From Pelodera strongyloides (Eukaryota > Nematoda > Chromadorea > Rhabditida > Rhabditidae), in NCBI GenBank assembly GCA_036852015.1, contig JAANDG010000477.1, forward strand, positions 51,154 through 115,153: a stretch of DNA of 64,000 bases, written 5' to 3'. The position numbers and the translations under genes were made by a program. Below are positions 1-12,500 of the stretch, piece by piece. Numbering within the stretch: position 1 is the stretch's first letter; every line of letters starts with the position of its first letter. Below the pieces are notes generated by a model. It made no database searches. It worked only from the letters and a program-made list of their open reading frames with translations, and had not been told where the DNA came from.

Positions 1-9
1 CGAGTAAGT

Positions 10-146
10 TTAAACGAAATGCTAGCCCCTTTGGAATTTTCATAATTGATCCTATGTTCCTATGCTATTTTGTACGATTAATTAGCATAGGATAAATAGG
101 ATTTGCTTATCATTCAAATTTTCAGGGGGCTAGCATTTCGCTTTAA
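10..146. mobile_element. TTAA-bounded miniature inverted-repeat element
   Basis: The ends are inverted copies: TTAAACGAAATGCTAGCCCC on the left and the complement, reading GGGGCTAGCATTTCGCTTTAA, on the right. Both ends abut TTAA. It is 137 bp with no coding capacity. The first bases (CGAAAT) resemble the GCGAAATACC family, so it may be a distant relative. TTAA target sites are the hallmark of piggyBac-type transposition, but the termini do not look like classic piggyBac ends. Confidence 0.65.
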
Positions 147-465
147 ACTATTGGTTTTCAGATAAAATAATTTATTTCTTCATACGTAGATGCGGTTACG
201 GCCAAAATTCTCTTTTCCGTGTAATTTTCTAACTAATAAATTCTTCCGAAAGGCTTCATCATATTTCTATTTTAGTTTTAGTTGATCGGAACAGCGGAAG
301 TGAATTCAACAAAGTAACCCATTTATACCCCAATTTTCGAGAATTCATAGTCGATTAGGGTTTTTATTCTTGTTTTTTTTGTTCTCGAAAATTTCGCCGA
401 ATAAAATTGTGATCGAATTACTGAATATATCCGATAAATGAGTAAGTTATATGTAATCTTTTATG

Positions 466-644
466 TTAAAGCGAAATACCGGCCCTGTTATTGAAACGCA
501 TCGTGGACAGTTGTATTCGTACGTATTTATGCTAATTTGCTCAGCTCGATTTCTTATTGTAATTTATGTTCATTTGCATAAGCTGCATAAGAATGCTGGT
601 GTACTCGATATGTTTCAAACACCGGCCGGTATTTTTCGCTTTAA
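466..644. mobile_element. TTAA-bounded MITE, GCGAAATACC family, copy 1
   Basis: It starts TTAAAGCGAAATACCGGC and ends with the inverted counterpart ...CCGGCCGGTATTTTTCGCTTTAA. A subterminal GAAACGCATCG is also mirrored. The interior is AT-rich and has no real gene. Further copies lie at 2,286, 15,164, 29,424, 56,842 and 59,814, with a half copy at 61,651. Confidence 0.8.
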
Positions 645-1483
645 AACAATTGAGCCCAAATCTAGCATGTTACTTTTGCACAGAGAACTGACACTGTCAA
701 AGCTAGACGAGGCTGTGTGGCATACTACGTAGTGTATACTCAAAAACAACTTGATTTATTTTGTATTTATTTTTCTCATCGTTTACGTGTAGGTCCAAGT
801 GGGGTAGTAGAACGCTCCACGTTACGCTTCTAGCAGTCTGAACCTTTACATTAGTTTCATATTAGTACTAGGTACTGGTACTACTAATTAGGCGTACTAG
901 TATTATACTCATACGTCGATGTCTGTGTTGGATATGATATTTGCGTGGAATGTTCGTGTCCATATAATATCTAACGAACAATAAAAGCATAGAAGTAAGT
1001 CACGTCAGACGAAACCTTATTTCTCTCAAGAACACCGCTATGACACTGAATATCGCTTTAGATTCGTATTACTGGTTTTTCTATGTACATATACGGTGTG
1101 TCGGATGTACTAGGTGACATATATTTATATTCTACATACTGATAGAAATATAATTAGGCTTATGCTCATTACTAATTGCTAACTAGTTTGTCCATGTCCC
1201 GCGTATATTTGCGTCAGCATATGTGTATGTCGTGCTCGTAAATCCTTCCATCATCTCTATGAATAGAAGTATTAAAGGATAACCTGGGTCTAGCCAATAA
1301 GCCATTTCGTCAAAAGTTTGCCCCAGAGGTCAGCTAAGCCGTTTTTATGTAGTAAAATCTACTTTTTAAATTTACTTCTCAAAATAAGCTTATTGTTAGA
1401 TCGGAGCACTGCGTAAAAAAAGTTCAGGTACAAATTTTTGGCGGAAGTGCGAACAGAATAGAAAATGGAGAGAGGGAGAAATA

Positions 1484-1799
1484 GCGAGAGTCGAGAGAGA
1501 GAGAACTGAGAGAGATAGAAAGGAAAAAGAGAGAGAATGTGCGAGAAGAGAGAGAGAGAGAGAGAGGAGAGAGAGACAGACAAAGCGAGAAATAAAGTTT
1601 TTGTCTTTACAAACTTTGTTCCTGGTCAGATTTGTTGGAGCTTTTCCTCCTCCTTGGGCTTATCATAAGATAAACGATCCAATTATGCAACTATGTTCTG
1701 CTCCCCATAGAATGGTTCACTACTTACTATTAAAGGGTTACTTTGCCTTTTGATCTCCCACTCTCCCTCTCTCTCGCCCTCCCTCTCTCCCTTCTCTCT

Positions 1800-1851
<52 letters not shown>

Positions 1852-2090
1852 TGCTTCTCCTTGTGGGCGTCTTCCATGTTCCCATGCGCACTAGACTACA
1901 AAGTGATGAATATGCTAATTATCCAACTAATTGCTTTACGTGAATTTGGTCGAACGCTCACATTGTGTTAGTCAAATAAAGGTGGGAGGAACTAACTTAC
2001 ACCAGTTATTAGTCTTATAGAATAATTATTACTTTTCACTCTCTCTCTCTCTATTCTCTCTCTCTCAATTCTCTCTCACTAGTCCCTCTC
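1484..2090. repeat. GA/CT microsatellite cluster
   Basis: Imperfect GA tracts at about 1,484-1,576 are followed by a CT tract at about 1,756-1,848, including a long pure CT run, and smaller CT runs at 2,037-2,090. The arms are roughly complementary and could fold on each other. Ser/Leu- or Glu/Arg-rich frames through them are artefacts of dinucleotide periodicity. Confidence 0.85.
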
Positions 2091-2285
2091 TCGTTTTTTG
2101 TCTCTCTAACTGTGTCTTATCTTTTAGTTTATTCATAATTGAATAGGTAATAACCTTTTTTTATGGACTTCAGAAACACCCACCTCTGAGTAACTTATCC
2201 GCGATACGTCCACGTTGCTTCTACTTGTTTTAGATGGTTCTGAGTAACTGTTCTGTAGATGGTTCATACGTTTTCAATTGATTCC

Positions 2286-2472
2286 TTAAAGCGAAATACC
2301 GGCTGGTTTTTTTGAAACGCATAGTGGGCAACCGTACTTGCATTCCTATGCTTTTTTATGCAATGGGGTTAATTGGGATTAGTTTGATTCTAATTTTCGT
2401 CATTTGCATAAGCTGCATAAGAAAGCAGGTGTAATCGCATGTGTTTCAAAACCAGCAGGTATTTCGCTTTAA
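2286..2472. mobile_element. TTAA-bounded MITE, GCGAAATACC family, copy 2
   Basis: Same ends as the element at 466: TTAAAGCGAAATACCGGCTG at left and an inverted GGTATTTCGCTTTAA at right. The interior shares the motif CATTTGCATAAGCTGCATAAGA with copy 1, which shows common ancestry beyond the termini. Confidence 0.8.
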
Positions 2473-3092
2473 GAATAACTGTTCTGTACATGGTTCATAC
2501 TTTTTCAATTGAATCGTTAATTCCAACCTTTGTCTACACGGTGGAAACGTTGTTCGGGTGCCGCGCATCATATTTCACACGTTTTGCTACCTACTCATAC
2601 ACGTCTCGTTCGGTTGTCGTACGCTCGCACAACTCTAGCGCCATACTGGCACATATTTGTTCCAGATTTATCACGAGTTCTCCGCCAGCGTTCTGTCAGA
2701 TGTAGAAGGCAATCTTTTAAATGCAACCCTGGTCGTTCAATTACGATGTTTTCCGAATCAAACATAAAAGACAAATAATCTAACCGTGAGGATATAATTA
2801 ATTTTCGTATTGTTTGAAAAAATGTTACCCAATCACTGCACGTATTCTTCAGCACATAATAGTATCTACACGACGACTGCGATAGTCTGGCAATGTTAAA
2901 AAAACAGCTGCACAATACAATGGAGTTTATACCATAACCTCTAGTTTTATAGTTTTTTTATATGCATTAGTCAGGCTAGTATGTTAGAGCCGAAAAGTGA
3001 ACTTGACTTTGAACCGAACATTTGGCTAGTCACTTGGGCAATAGGCTAGTAAACATATAGGCTAGTCACTTGGGCCATAACAGGCTAGTGTG

Positions 3093-3548
3093 TTAAAGGG
3101 AGAGGCCCATGAGAATAAAGTTTTCCTCAATTTATTTGTAAAGAATGTCCGGAATTTCAGAATTATTACCGTGAAAACCGCATTGCCTGAAGCCTAGCAC
3201 TCACAGAGTTATTCCCTGGCAAAGAGTTCGGCCAGGTACCGTAGTCAGAATCAATTTTCTCGCTTTTAGGGCATTCTTGTATTGCAAACGCCTATTTATA
3301 GTTGTAGGAATGATCTTTATTCGTTTGACCATTCTTATGTAGAGAAAGAATGCAAATGAACGCATATAAACCATAAAAACGAATTTTGACGTTGCTAACT
3401 ACGGTACCTAGCCGAACTGTTTGCCGGGGAATAACTCTGCGAGTTTGAGGCTTCACGCAATGCGGTTTTCACAGTAATAATTCTGAAATTCCGGACATTC
3501 TTTACAAATAAATTGAGGAAAACTACTCTCATGGGCCTCTCCCTTTAA
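3093..3548. mobile_element. TTAA-bounded inverted-repeat element, 456 bp
   Basis: The left end reads TTAAAGGGAGAGGCCCATGA; the right end is its inverted match, finishing CTCTCCCTTTAA. The arms remain recognisably complementary for about 150 bp (for example AATGTCCGGAATTTCAGAATT and its mirror). The element sits between direct repeats of a GGCTAGTCACTTGGGCC-type sequence (about 3,061 and 3,580). No coding potential. Confidence 0.75.
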
Positions 3549-5113
3549 AGCCGAATTCTGACAAGCAACTGATAATATAGTCTAGTCACTTGGGCCCTAA
3601 CAGGCTAGTATGTTAGAGCCGGAAACCTGAACTTCACTTGAAGCCGAAGATTTGTTTGAAGATTCACTAAATCCGTGGGTTCGTCACTTTTTTGCCCATT
3701 ATAAAGATACAGAAATAGTTCCTTCTTTACTACTTACGGCAAACTACATCATGGTTTAATTTGTTGGATTCGCCATTCTTCACAAATGTCAAAGTATAAG
3801 CGTAAGCTGAAAAATGAATAAACATTAATCGTCTGCTCATAGCAACCGTATGCTTTATCGCCTTACCGCAAGAAACTCTAAGAGGTCCACTTTAGGAGTG
3901 CAATCTCTTTGTTCTACAAAGTTCAATTTATACTTCGTAATAGAGGCGTAGGCGTGTGCGGCGTAGGCGTGGCCGACGCAAACGTTGTGCTAGGTCCGGT
4001 TGCATGCCTAAGCCTAACGTCCCTAAGAGCCTAACTACCACAAGTAAGACCAAGCAAGCCTAATAGTAGTAAGCTTATTAGTAAACCTAGTTAGATAGGA
4101 CTCCCTCTCAGCCTCAGCTATCACAAATAATGGTCACAAGTCAAGTGGCCAAAGTAAAAAAGAAATGATAATATAGGCTAATCACCTGGGTCCTAACCAG
4201 AGGACCAGCTACTTGTGAGCTCTAACAATACACTCTGACATCACTACCTTTGAAAGAAAGCAAACGCTCTGACATCATACTTTTGAAAGAAACCAAATGA
4301 ATTCCACACTTTTGTCTTGGACTTAGAAAACCCTGGCCTTCTCACGCTCAAACCTTTGTTCTACCTTTTTTTGCGGGCGGTTTTTGTTTTTGAGTATCCT
4401 GCGTCTGTTGCCGCACACTCCTTCGTCCACTAGTTCGCCAGAAGTGCGCGAAGTAAATTTGCTGTATATCCCGTATATCACTGAATTTAATTTTTTTGTT
4501 TTTACTTCTATACGATAATTTTTGCATTTATTGTTTTAATTTTTGCTACGTTTTAATCTCAAATATCTTTTTTGTTGCTCCTTCTTTTCACTCATGCATC
4601 CGGTGCCCAAAAAGTACACCGGAAGTGCAAATCTTGCAATTTTGTTGAATTTTTACTGAATATTTCTAAACGTAAAAGTTCACATGCATAAAATATTTTC
4701 GTCTTGTTTGCTCCGTTAACTATAACGTCTTATACTTGTTTGCGTAGCAAACTGAAGATAGAATAGGTAGAATCTACGAGCTTAGGTACGACTCCCGATA
4801 AGAACGATTGCGGAGATGTGAACCAAATCTTTATATCAACGTTTCACCTTTCGGCATCATCAAGACAAGGAAAAATAAAAGATGTAGAAATAGATTTGCT
4901 TTAACTTTTGTTTTAGCATATAAATACCTGTAATCAAAAACTGAAAGTAGCTCAGCTTCTGGCAATAAAGGCACCTAGTAAACTCCTCTGCGATGACCTG
5001 TGGGAACGCATAAATGCCGTGCTACGTTTACCGTGGTCTACATAACATTCCTACCATTGAAAATATACTTTCAATCTTTCTGAATTACTAGAAAACTCTT
5101 GGTTCTTACTGTC

Positions 5114-5239
5114 CAGTGGCCGTACGCACAGTGGGAGAATTTGTCTCTGCGCGTCTCTGATTCATGTGATCCCATTCATTCTCTCACCTCCCACTGGGAG
5201 CTGGGAGCATATTCCCGGTGTTCGTGCATACGGCCACTG
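5114..5239. repeat. short inverted repeat
   Basis: CAGTGGCCGTACGCACA at the left is mirrored by TGTTCGTGCATACGGCCACTG at the right with a few mismatches, spanning 126 bp. Probably a small MITE or a solo foldback. No clear target-site duplication was identified. Confidence 0.5.
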
Positions 5240-5467
5240 ACATCCTGACCATGAGCTTGAAAAATAAATTGCAGCCGTGTTGCGTAACTTCCGTGGGAAT
5301 AGTAGTTAGCAAAGAGTAAACACCTCATTCCGGTGACAATACGCACAGTGCTAATCGAAACAAAAGAATCCATCAACCGAGTAGATTTATTATTGAGCGA
5401 AAACATTTTATTTATTCCCTTTATGGACCCGACCTTTTCCCTTGAACAATAGTAAAAGTGCTATTCT

Positions 5468-5584
5468 CCGAGAGAGAGAGTGAAAGAGTCAGAGAGAGTC
5501 AAAGAGAGAGAGAGCCAGAGATATAGAGAGGGAGGTCAGAGATTAGTTAGAGAGAGAGAGAGAGAGTCAGAGAGAGAGAGAGGG
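5468..5584. repeat. GA-rich microsatellite
   Basis: Interrupted AGAGAG tract with recurrent AGTCAGAGAG interruptions. Similar in composition to the cluster near 1.5 kb. The Glu/Arg/Ser-rich open frame through it is a by-product. Confidence 0.85.
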
Positions 5585-6693
5585 AACAAACAAAGATGTT
5601 TTCGACGAATGGTTTTTCATTTGCTAACTTATGCTTATGGATCATGGCGTCGGAGGAAAATAAAGTTGAATGAAAAAGTTCAATTGTCTGTTTTGATGGG
5701 TAAGGCAAATTACTGTGGAATCAAGCAATTCTGAGAGAATCTTAATTATGCATAGAATTTGTTGACGAGGCCGGGTACTCATATAACGTTCTGAGAACTC
5801 ATTCTAAAAAAAACTTGGCGGCGGCTTCGGCGGCACGAGGCAGATGAGCGCCATGCCATCGCGGCGCTCGCTTACCGGCCAGTAACCTTGGAGCCATAAG
5901 CCATAAGCCATAGTACGAATTTTTTAACATATATTATCATAAGTTTGATGTGACACTCAAGAATACTTTATAGTCTTATCCAGCGCTTCACTTCAAACTC
6001 CATCACAATGTGCAAAAAAAGTCTGTGTCGTAGCCGCTGCGCGCAAGCTTCTTGCTGTGCCGTTATATTGTTATGTTTCATCGAAAGGTTAAATTGCCTG
6101 CCGATGTGATACCCTACTTAATTATCTTTGTAGATTAATCGTAGTGATTTATTGCAGCAAGCATGCAAAAATTCAAATGTTACAATCATCATGCGCATGT
6201 CGAACGTGTTCAATGGAACGATTTTCCTATCTATAACTTACCTCTGAATAATATGCATACCATGCCGCGTCGAATTTACCGTAACTAAGTTCTATCGAAT
6301 ATACAATATACTTCCCTATTCACACTACTTTTTTATATACAATATACTTCCCTATTCACAAGTGAAGCGTTGAGGAAAGGTTTAATAAAATCTCATGTCT
6401 TTTCCAATGTCAAGCATTTTTTCGTCCTCGTCACTCTTTGTTTTTCCAAGGTAAATCGGGACATGGCATAAGCCTAAGCCTAAGATGGCCATGTCCTTAA
6501 ATTTGTTAACGCTCTATGTAGAACCACTAAGCCATTGTCATTATTCCTCACGAAATCCAGGTGCGGCGAACCAAAAAGAGAACATTACGTTAATCCAACC
6601 CACAGAAAAGTTGAACAGAAAACATGAGTCGGAAAACAGAATAACATGTTTAGAGTATTATAAGAAACCAGACGTCTATCGCCGCGTCTGGTC

Positions 6694-6868
6694 CCCAGGC
6701 GCGCAGCGCGGAAATGCGTAGCCGCGTCCGCGGGAAAAGATTGCAAATTTGCCTTAAAAAATTCGAGACGCAGAGAAACCTCTTTTCCTGCGTCTCCTGC
6801 CTTTTTCATGTTAAAAAGCCATAGCTTTTCCGGGAACGCGGTTACGCATTTCTGAGCTGCGCACCTGA
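6694..6868. mobile_element. GC-rich inverted-repeat element
   Basis: CCAGGCGCGCAGCGCGGAAA at the left is mirrored, with about 15-20% mismatch, by TTTCTGAGCTGCGCACCTGA at the right; the arms continue inwards through GCGTAGCCGCG. It is about 175 bp and non-coding, and much more GC-rich than its surroundings. Likely a MITE. Confidence 0.6.
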
Positions 6869-7554
6869 GAACGTTATAGGTGACTTTTCAATATCACGCG
6901 ATAGGACGAAAAATTATCGTACGTATTTTCCATGTGTATACTTGATTGTGCTAATGAAGAGTTTGTGCTGAGAAAGCTGGCCTACTTATATCAAACGCCT
7001 GAAACGTAGAAAATGTCGCAGCTCGCTGATTTGTTCAAGGCATTGTGCCAATTGTGCGCTCTCTGACTGTCCGTTTGTACCCTAAAGCGGACCCGAGATA
7101 TTCAGATTTTTCGTTGCCGATTTTTATTATATAAAGGAGAATAATAATAATTCCTAATCCTAATCCGATCATATCTCCCTATGGAGATATAATCTCCATC
7201 TTCTTATAATAAGAAGATGGCGCTATTCGGGTCCGTTACCTAACCACGGTTTACTTTGCCGTACATGTGCTTCAACAACACTGACACAACATTTTTTTTT
7301 TCCTTTGCTCATTTTTATCGAATGTACTGCCGTTATGCGTGTTGCTCTTGTTATACACTTATACCGTACGTTCTGCTGCAAACCATATACCGTAATTTAT
7401 TTCTTCTGTGAAATAACCAACATCATTTCAGCGGTAAATCAGAACACATCACTGTCAAATGCATTTCCTACTCTGTGCTCTCTTGGTGCTCTTTGCGTTG
7501 GTGTGCACATTGAATGCACGAATGATAATGCCGAATGGTGAGCTAAGTGTAGTG

Positions 7555-7611
7555 TAAGCCTAAGCCTAAGCCTAAGCCTAAGCCTAAGCCTAAGCCTAAG
7601 CCTAAGCCTAA
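7555..7611. repeat. interstitial telomeric repeat (TAAGCC)n
   Basis: About 9.5 perfect copies of TAAGCC, the complement of the nematode telomere hexamer TTAGGC. Shorter tracts lie near 6,466 and 60,882, and degenerate ones near 4,005 and 57,944. The tract sits between two near-identical stretches of about 27 bp (CGAATG...CGAATGGTGAGC), as expected if telomeric sequence was inserted at a break with a small duplication. Confidence 0.95.
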
Positions 7612-8774
7612 CGAATGTTTATGTCGAATGGTGAGCAAGTTCTTGCAAATGTTTTTGTTTTCTTGGGTTTTTTTTTCAATGTCATTGGGTTATCTGACCT
7701 GCAGAAAAATTCCTATCTACTTTTATGCAGCTCTGTAGATGTCTCCCTCTAGCTCGCCCTTAGAAAAGATGGCCTCGGCTTATTTCAGAGGGTACAGATA
7801 ACAAAGAAGAAATTCACTAGTGACTAATATTACTTACAACCAACTTTTTCAGGGTTCAACTTTCAGGATTTTGGAGATTACAGGGTAAGTGGAATGTTGT
7901 TTTTGTCAAATCTGTGCGAGAAGGCTTGGCCTAAGCCAGCTTTTTTCTTCTTTCATTTTGTGAGCGAGAACAGGGCGGCACTCGAGCACTCGATCCGAGT
8001 TTTCCCAGTAACGCACGACGCAAGAAGAAGAGATAACGATACTCATTGACCCTTTCAAAAGTCACAGTCAAAGAGTGATCAACCAAAAACCCATAAGAAT
8101 ACGATAAACTAGTGCAGTTGATACTTTGATACAATCCTTTTCATTGAAATTCAGAAACTCTTACTTCAATACAGTAAACAGACCGCTTCAAAACAATAAA
8201 ACCCCATTATGCAGGACACCTATGAAGTTCTCCTCCCACATAAAAGAGCTCCATCAGCTGGTGATATGATGGTCAGATTTGGATGATTCCACTCACAAAA
8301 ACATACGGTAAGTAGTCCATTCAAAGCCTACAGTAAGCACTCATTCCAAGATACTGTAGCCTCCCGACAGTAAGCCGTCGACGTCGCCGCCGCCTTTCGA
8401 AAGATGCGGTAAAAATACGGTAGCTATTTCACACAAAGCATACAGTAAGAATTTCCATTGGTGTGTTTTTCTTTTAAGTATTATATAAGTATGAATAAAT
8501 TATAAATATAATTATTCCACATTTCAGCTTGGGTCGGCCGTTCGTTCATTTCGTGCAATCTTTCTACACTATCACCTAATCATTTCGTCATTTTTCTTTT
8601 CGTAAACATTTCGTTAATCTCTCGCGTTTTGTTCTTGTTCACATACATTGACAGATTCACACTAACATTTATAAACGTACAAACTACAAGCAAATTTGAT
8701 CACAACTGACTTGCTTTATTTTATTAAAAATAAATTTAGCCTCTAGAATTCAATGCAAAAATCAAAAGCTAAAT

Positions 8775-9085
8775 GCCCTGTCCATGTTTGCGATTCGCAC
8801 TTGCGAAAATGACAAATGCCTGTCCATGTTCAGGCCATTTTACACGAATGTCAAATGCCTACCGTAACCCATGCGAATGACGCGTTTGACATAGTCCCGC
8901 AACGAAAGTGTATCAGATCCGTACTATTTGAAATAGATCCGTACTATTTGAAATAGATCAGTACTATTTTGAAATAGATCCATACTAGATGCAAAATCGC
9001 TGCGGGACTTTGTCATTGACATTGACTCCAACATGGACAGGCATTTGTCATTTTCGCAAGTGCGAATCGCATACTTGGACAGGGC
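8775..9085. mobile_element. inverted-repeat element with about 55-bp arms
   Basis: The left arm starts GCCCTGTCCATGTTTGCGAT and the right arm is its near-perfect reverse complement, ending ATACTTGGACAGGGC. The arms contain a palindromic-looking CGCACTTGCGAAAATGACAA. The interior carries three or four copies of a unit containing GAAATAGATCCGTACTATTT. Non-coding; probably a DNA-transposon-derived MITE. Superfamily unknown. Confidence 0.7.
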
Positions 9086-9417
9086 AAAACAGAATGAAAA
9101 ATTCTATACAAATCTTTGCCAACACACAATAATAAAATCCAAAAATCTCTGAGGTGATACATTAAAAATGGCAAAAAAATCGGAAGTATTAGAATTCCTA
9201 CTAAAAGTAATGAAAAAGAAGCAATAAGCAAGGGAAAGTCGTACGTACAAACATCATTATACATAGAAACTAGGGAACTAGAATGCATGTGGAATATAAA
9301 ACCAACCTACGGATAAATTCTCCGTTACATACCTTACTTACATATCATCCAACTTCAAGCTACATTAGCTACATTACATCACATATCATACATAAAAATA
9401 GTTATAGAAATTAATAA

Positions 9418-9423
9418 TTTATT
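9418..9423 (-). terminator. poly(A) signal of the brc-1 homologue
   Basis: AATAAA on the minus strand, about 130 nt beyond the stop codon at 9,552. Its position suits the 3' UTR of the BRC-1 gene. No competing signal is obvious nearer to the stop. Confidence 0.5.
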
Positions 9424-9551
9424 CCATGAATGCTCGCTGTTGTATCCCAACAACACAAAATTCCGCAAGTAAATTCTCTACCAACTTATAGGTACAAAAA
9501 GCATGCAGTCATACTCTCACTGGGGCTGGCCCCCAAACCCAAACTCAAGAA

Positions 9552-12500
9552 TTAGAAAATACTAATCGAAGAAGAGTCTTCTTGCACGGGAACGGGAATC
9601 TGTTTCCTCTTTTCCTTCTTCACGTTCGACGACGTCTTCTGCGATATTTCCACCAATGGTCGTTTGAACGATGGCATTCGTTGTGACACCTGAAAGTTAT
9701 TAGGATACTACGTTATAGTTCGCCGACCCGAGACAAAATATGTAATCAGGCTCAGCATTCACCTTCATTAAAACCATGCAACCAGAGGCCGTATTCACCA
9801 CTCCGTTTACCCCTGGAGAAAACTGTCTCTCGGAGAAAATTTACCTAGAAAGCGAGATTATGTCACAAAATTTGCATTCACTACTCACTCTCCTTCCCGA
9901 AAATTGCGTTCCAAAAGTTTTGTCTCTAGAGAAATGTTTACCCTTGAGTGGTGAATACGGCCTCAGAAGATCTTGAAAAGTACACCCTTACTAAAGCTAC
10001 ACAGTACACATATCTACAATATGAATACAGTACACAATTCTACAGTATGCATACAGTACACAAATCTACAGTATGAATACAGTACACACTACACTACAGT
10101 ATACACAAATACTTACCCTATATTTGTCGACTTTCGGTACCACTTTAAAGTATTTGAGAGAATCAAGAATCCAATCACCCATCAGCACAGTACAGGCGAA
10201 TTCCATTTCCATCCTAAAACAAGCAAAGTTACTGCTATGTTTCCGCACAGCGCGCCTACAGCCCGGCAGGAACGAACACCGGTCAACCGAACCGCGCACA
10301 CTCCGCAAAGCACTTGTATTGATAACCGAGCCGCTAGCTTGTAAACGTGCGACGTGCGCGAATTCCACTCAACCAGCCAAAACAAAAAGTCAAACAAAAC
10401 CTACCGTTTAGCCACATGACACTCCGCCGATCCGACAGCAAATATAATCTTATCCTTTTCTTGGTCGAGTAACGTCAGCGAATTCATATCTTCCACGACT
10501 TCGGCTAAATTCCGAGAAAATCAAATGTCATACTAAAAAAACGTCCACCAAACATTGGATTCAGTGCTTCACACCACAATCACATAATAGTGGAAAGAGG
10601 GACTGACCGACAAAATATGCTTTAGTAAATGTAATTATGTAATAGTGAGCAGCGCCGCCTTCATTTCTAATCAAAGAATAAAGTTCCTCGAAGCACTTAC
10701 CTCCCAAAACACCCACTAATAAATATGCGATCATCAATCGATATCGACAACACGAACGCAATCACAGCCAACATAGTGCTACCATGATGTCGTGGTGACG
10801 AAACGTTGGCAGTAAATACAATTCTACATCTCGATCTTTGAAACTTTTTGAAGTTTTCCGGGAGTCGTAAATGCTCTGCCAACGTTTCGTCACCACGGCG
10901 TCATGGTGTCACTACTGTTAGCTATGATCGCGTTGCGTGTCGATATCGATTGATGATAAGTTCTACCTTGACTATCTATATATTATCCCATAAAGGATTG
11001 TATCGCAACAATGCTGCCAAGTTACCATGGGCAATTCACTATGTTTCTACTATACAGTAAATGTGCAGTATAGGCGGAGGCTCATTAGTAATGATTCACC
11101 TTCGTATTCGTTTAATAAGACAATAACGACCTCACCTCCAGCTAACTTGGCAATATCAATCAATTCATTCCGCGTCACAAAGTTTGAATCGGAATACTTT
11201 TCCGGGAACGAGAAACGGTATCCAGCGAATAGCTTCTCTCCATTCCTGCAAAATTCCAATACAAACCTTACTTATTTTATCAATAATAATTATCTATTCA
11301 TTCAATAAATAACATCATAGAGTGTGCATCACAAAGAAGAGAAAACAGTGTACAACTCGTTTGTTTGTCGTTGATTAGCAAACAGGCTAATAAATCAATA
11401 AATAAATAAGTAAGAAAACAATGGACAAATAGATGCACGTAAAGTATACTAACTTGGACCGTGCTGAAGGTGGCAGCTGCACTGGCGAGTCCGTCTTTTC
11501 CAAGTAGTGATTCTAAAAGAATTTAATATAATAACTACAGAAAATATTTAATAGAGAGAGGGTCCTGAGAGAGCGAGATAGGCAGACATACAGAAGACAG
11601 ACAGATAGACAGACAGACAGACAGACAGAGAGACAGACAGAGACGTAGGAAAGAGTTCCAAGAAATTCCTCAGATAAAGAGAAAAATAACTCGAATGTTC
11701 AGTTTTCATTTTTTTTTTATATCAGTGGTGAAGCGTGTTACAAATGCCATTTCAAACTACTGCATGACATACAACATGTACAGTACAGGTTAACAATACA
11801 TAGAAATGTGCATCCACAGTAAGCTGTAAGGCAAAAAAGGGCTTTGATCAGAGTTACAGTACCCACCGGATTGAATAGTTTTCCATGTTTGAGGCAGTTT
11901 CTCACCCACGCCCCGCCCACAATGGGAACTCCCGCTGCCACTGCAGACACGTATATCAGACTTCGAACTCGATGAGGGATGATGCCGTTTTCTGAAGCAA
12001 AAAAATCACTTTCTTTTCTAGTTAACAATTCTAATATTACGTGCATGATGGATGGAGCTTCAGTTTCAGTCTACAGTCATTTTACGCCTCTATGGTCCGT
12101 GGACCCATAATCAACTACACGTGCAAGCGTGAACCATGCAAATACATTCAACAGTGTTAGATGAACCCCAACGGGAATGGTAAATAATTTCACAACTAAC
12201 CATCATTCATGTAGACCACATAGTTGGCCTTATGCAGCACGTCTTTAGTGAACTTCAACTTCGCCCCAAATTTGAAGCGGAATTCAGTCACAGCCCACTG
12301 AAAACAAAATGATTAACAAACTAACAATTCAAACATTCGACCATTTAATTGATACACAGTTGCATTAATGATGTATTTAAACACACAGGACTTGATCCCA
12401 CTACTCCGGGATTATGTGCGCAGGGCGCAGGTTGATAAGCATGTTACTATGATTATGATACTAAATGCAAGTGCAATTACAGTACGGTTACATGCATAAA

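Larger units (their letters stand above)
1..9417. other. gene-poor, repeat-rich flank
   Basis: I find no chain of phase-compatible open exons and no recognisable protein on either strand. The open frames here are short and mostly fall in GA/CT microsatellites or inverted-repeat elements. The recognisable content is the set of small elements listed separately. A block of direct repeats containing GGCTAGTCACTTGGG recurs at about 3,013, 3,060 and 3,585, with a weaker copy near 4,170. Small non-coding RNA genes cannot be excluded by eye. Confidence 0.6.

Noticed and set aside
1359..1971. Ser/Leu- and Glu/Arg-rich proteins in GA/CT tracts
   Set aside because: Produced by dinucleotide repeats read in any frame; no splice or codon evidence.
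2595..2915. 106-codon minus-strand frame
   Set aside because: No splice context, no domain and ordinary length for chance in this composition.
7555..7611. Chromosome end
   Set aside because: Only about 9.5 telomeric units, with unique sequence on both sides, so it is interstitial.
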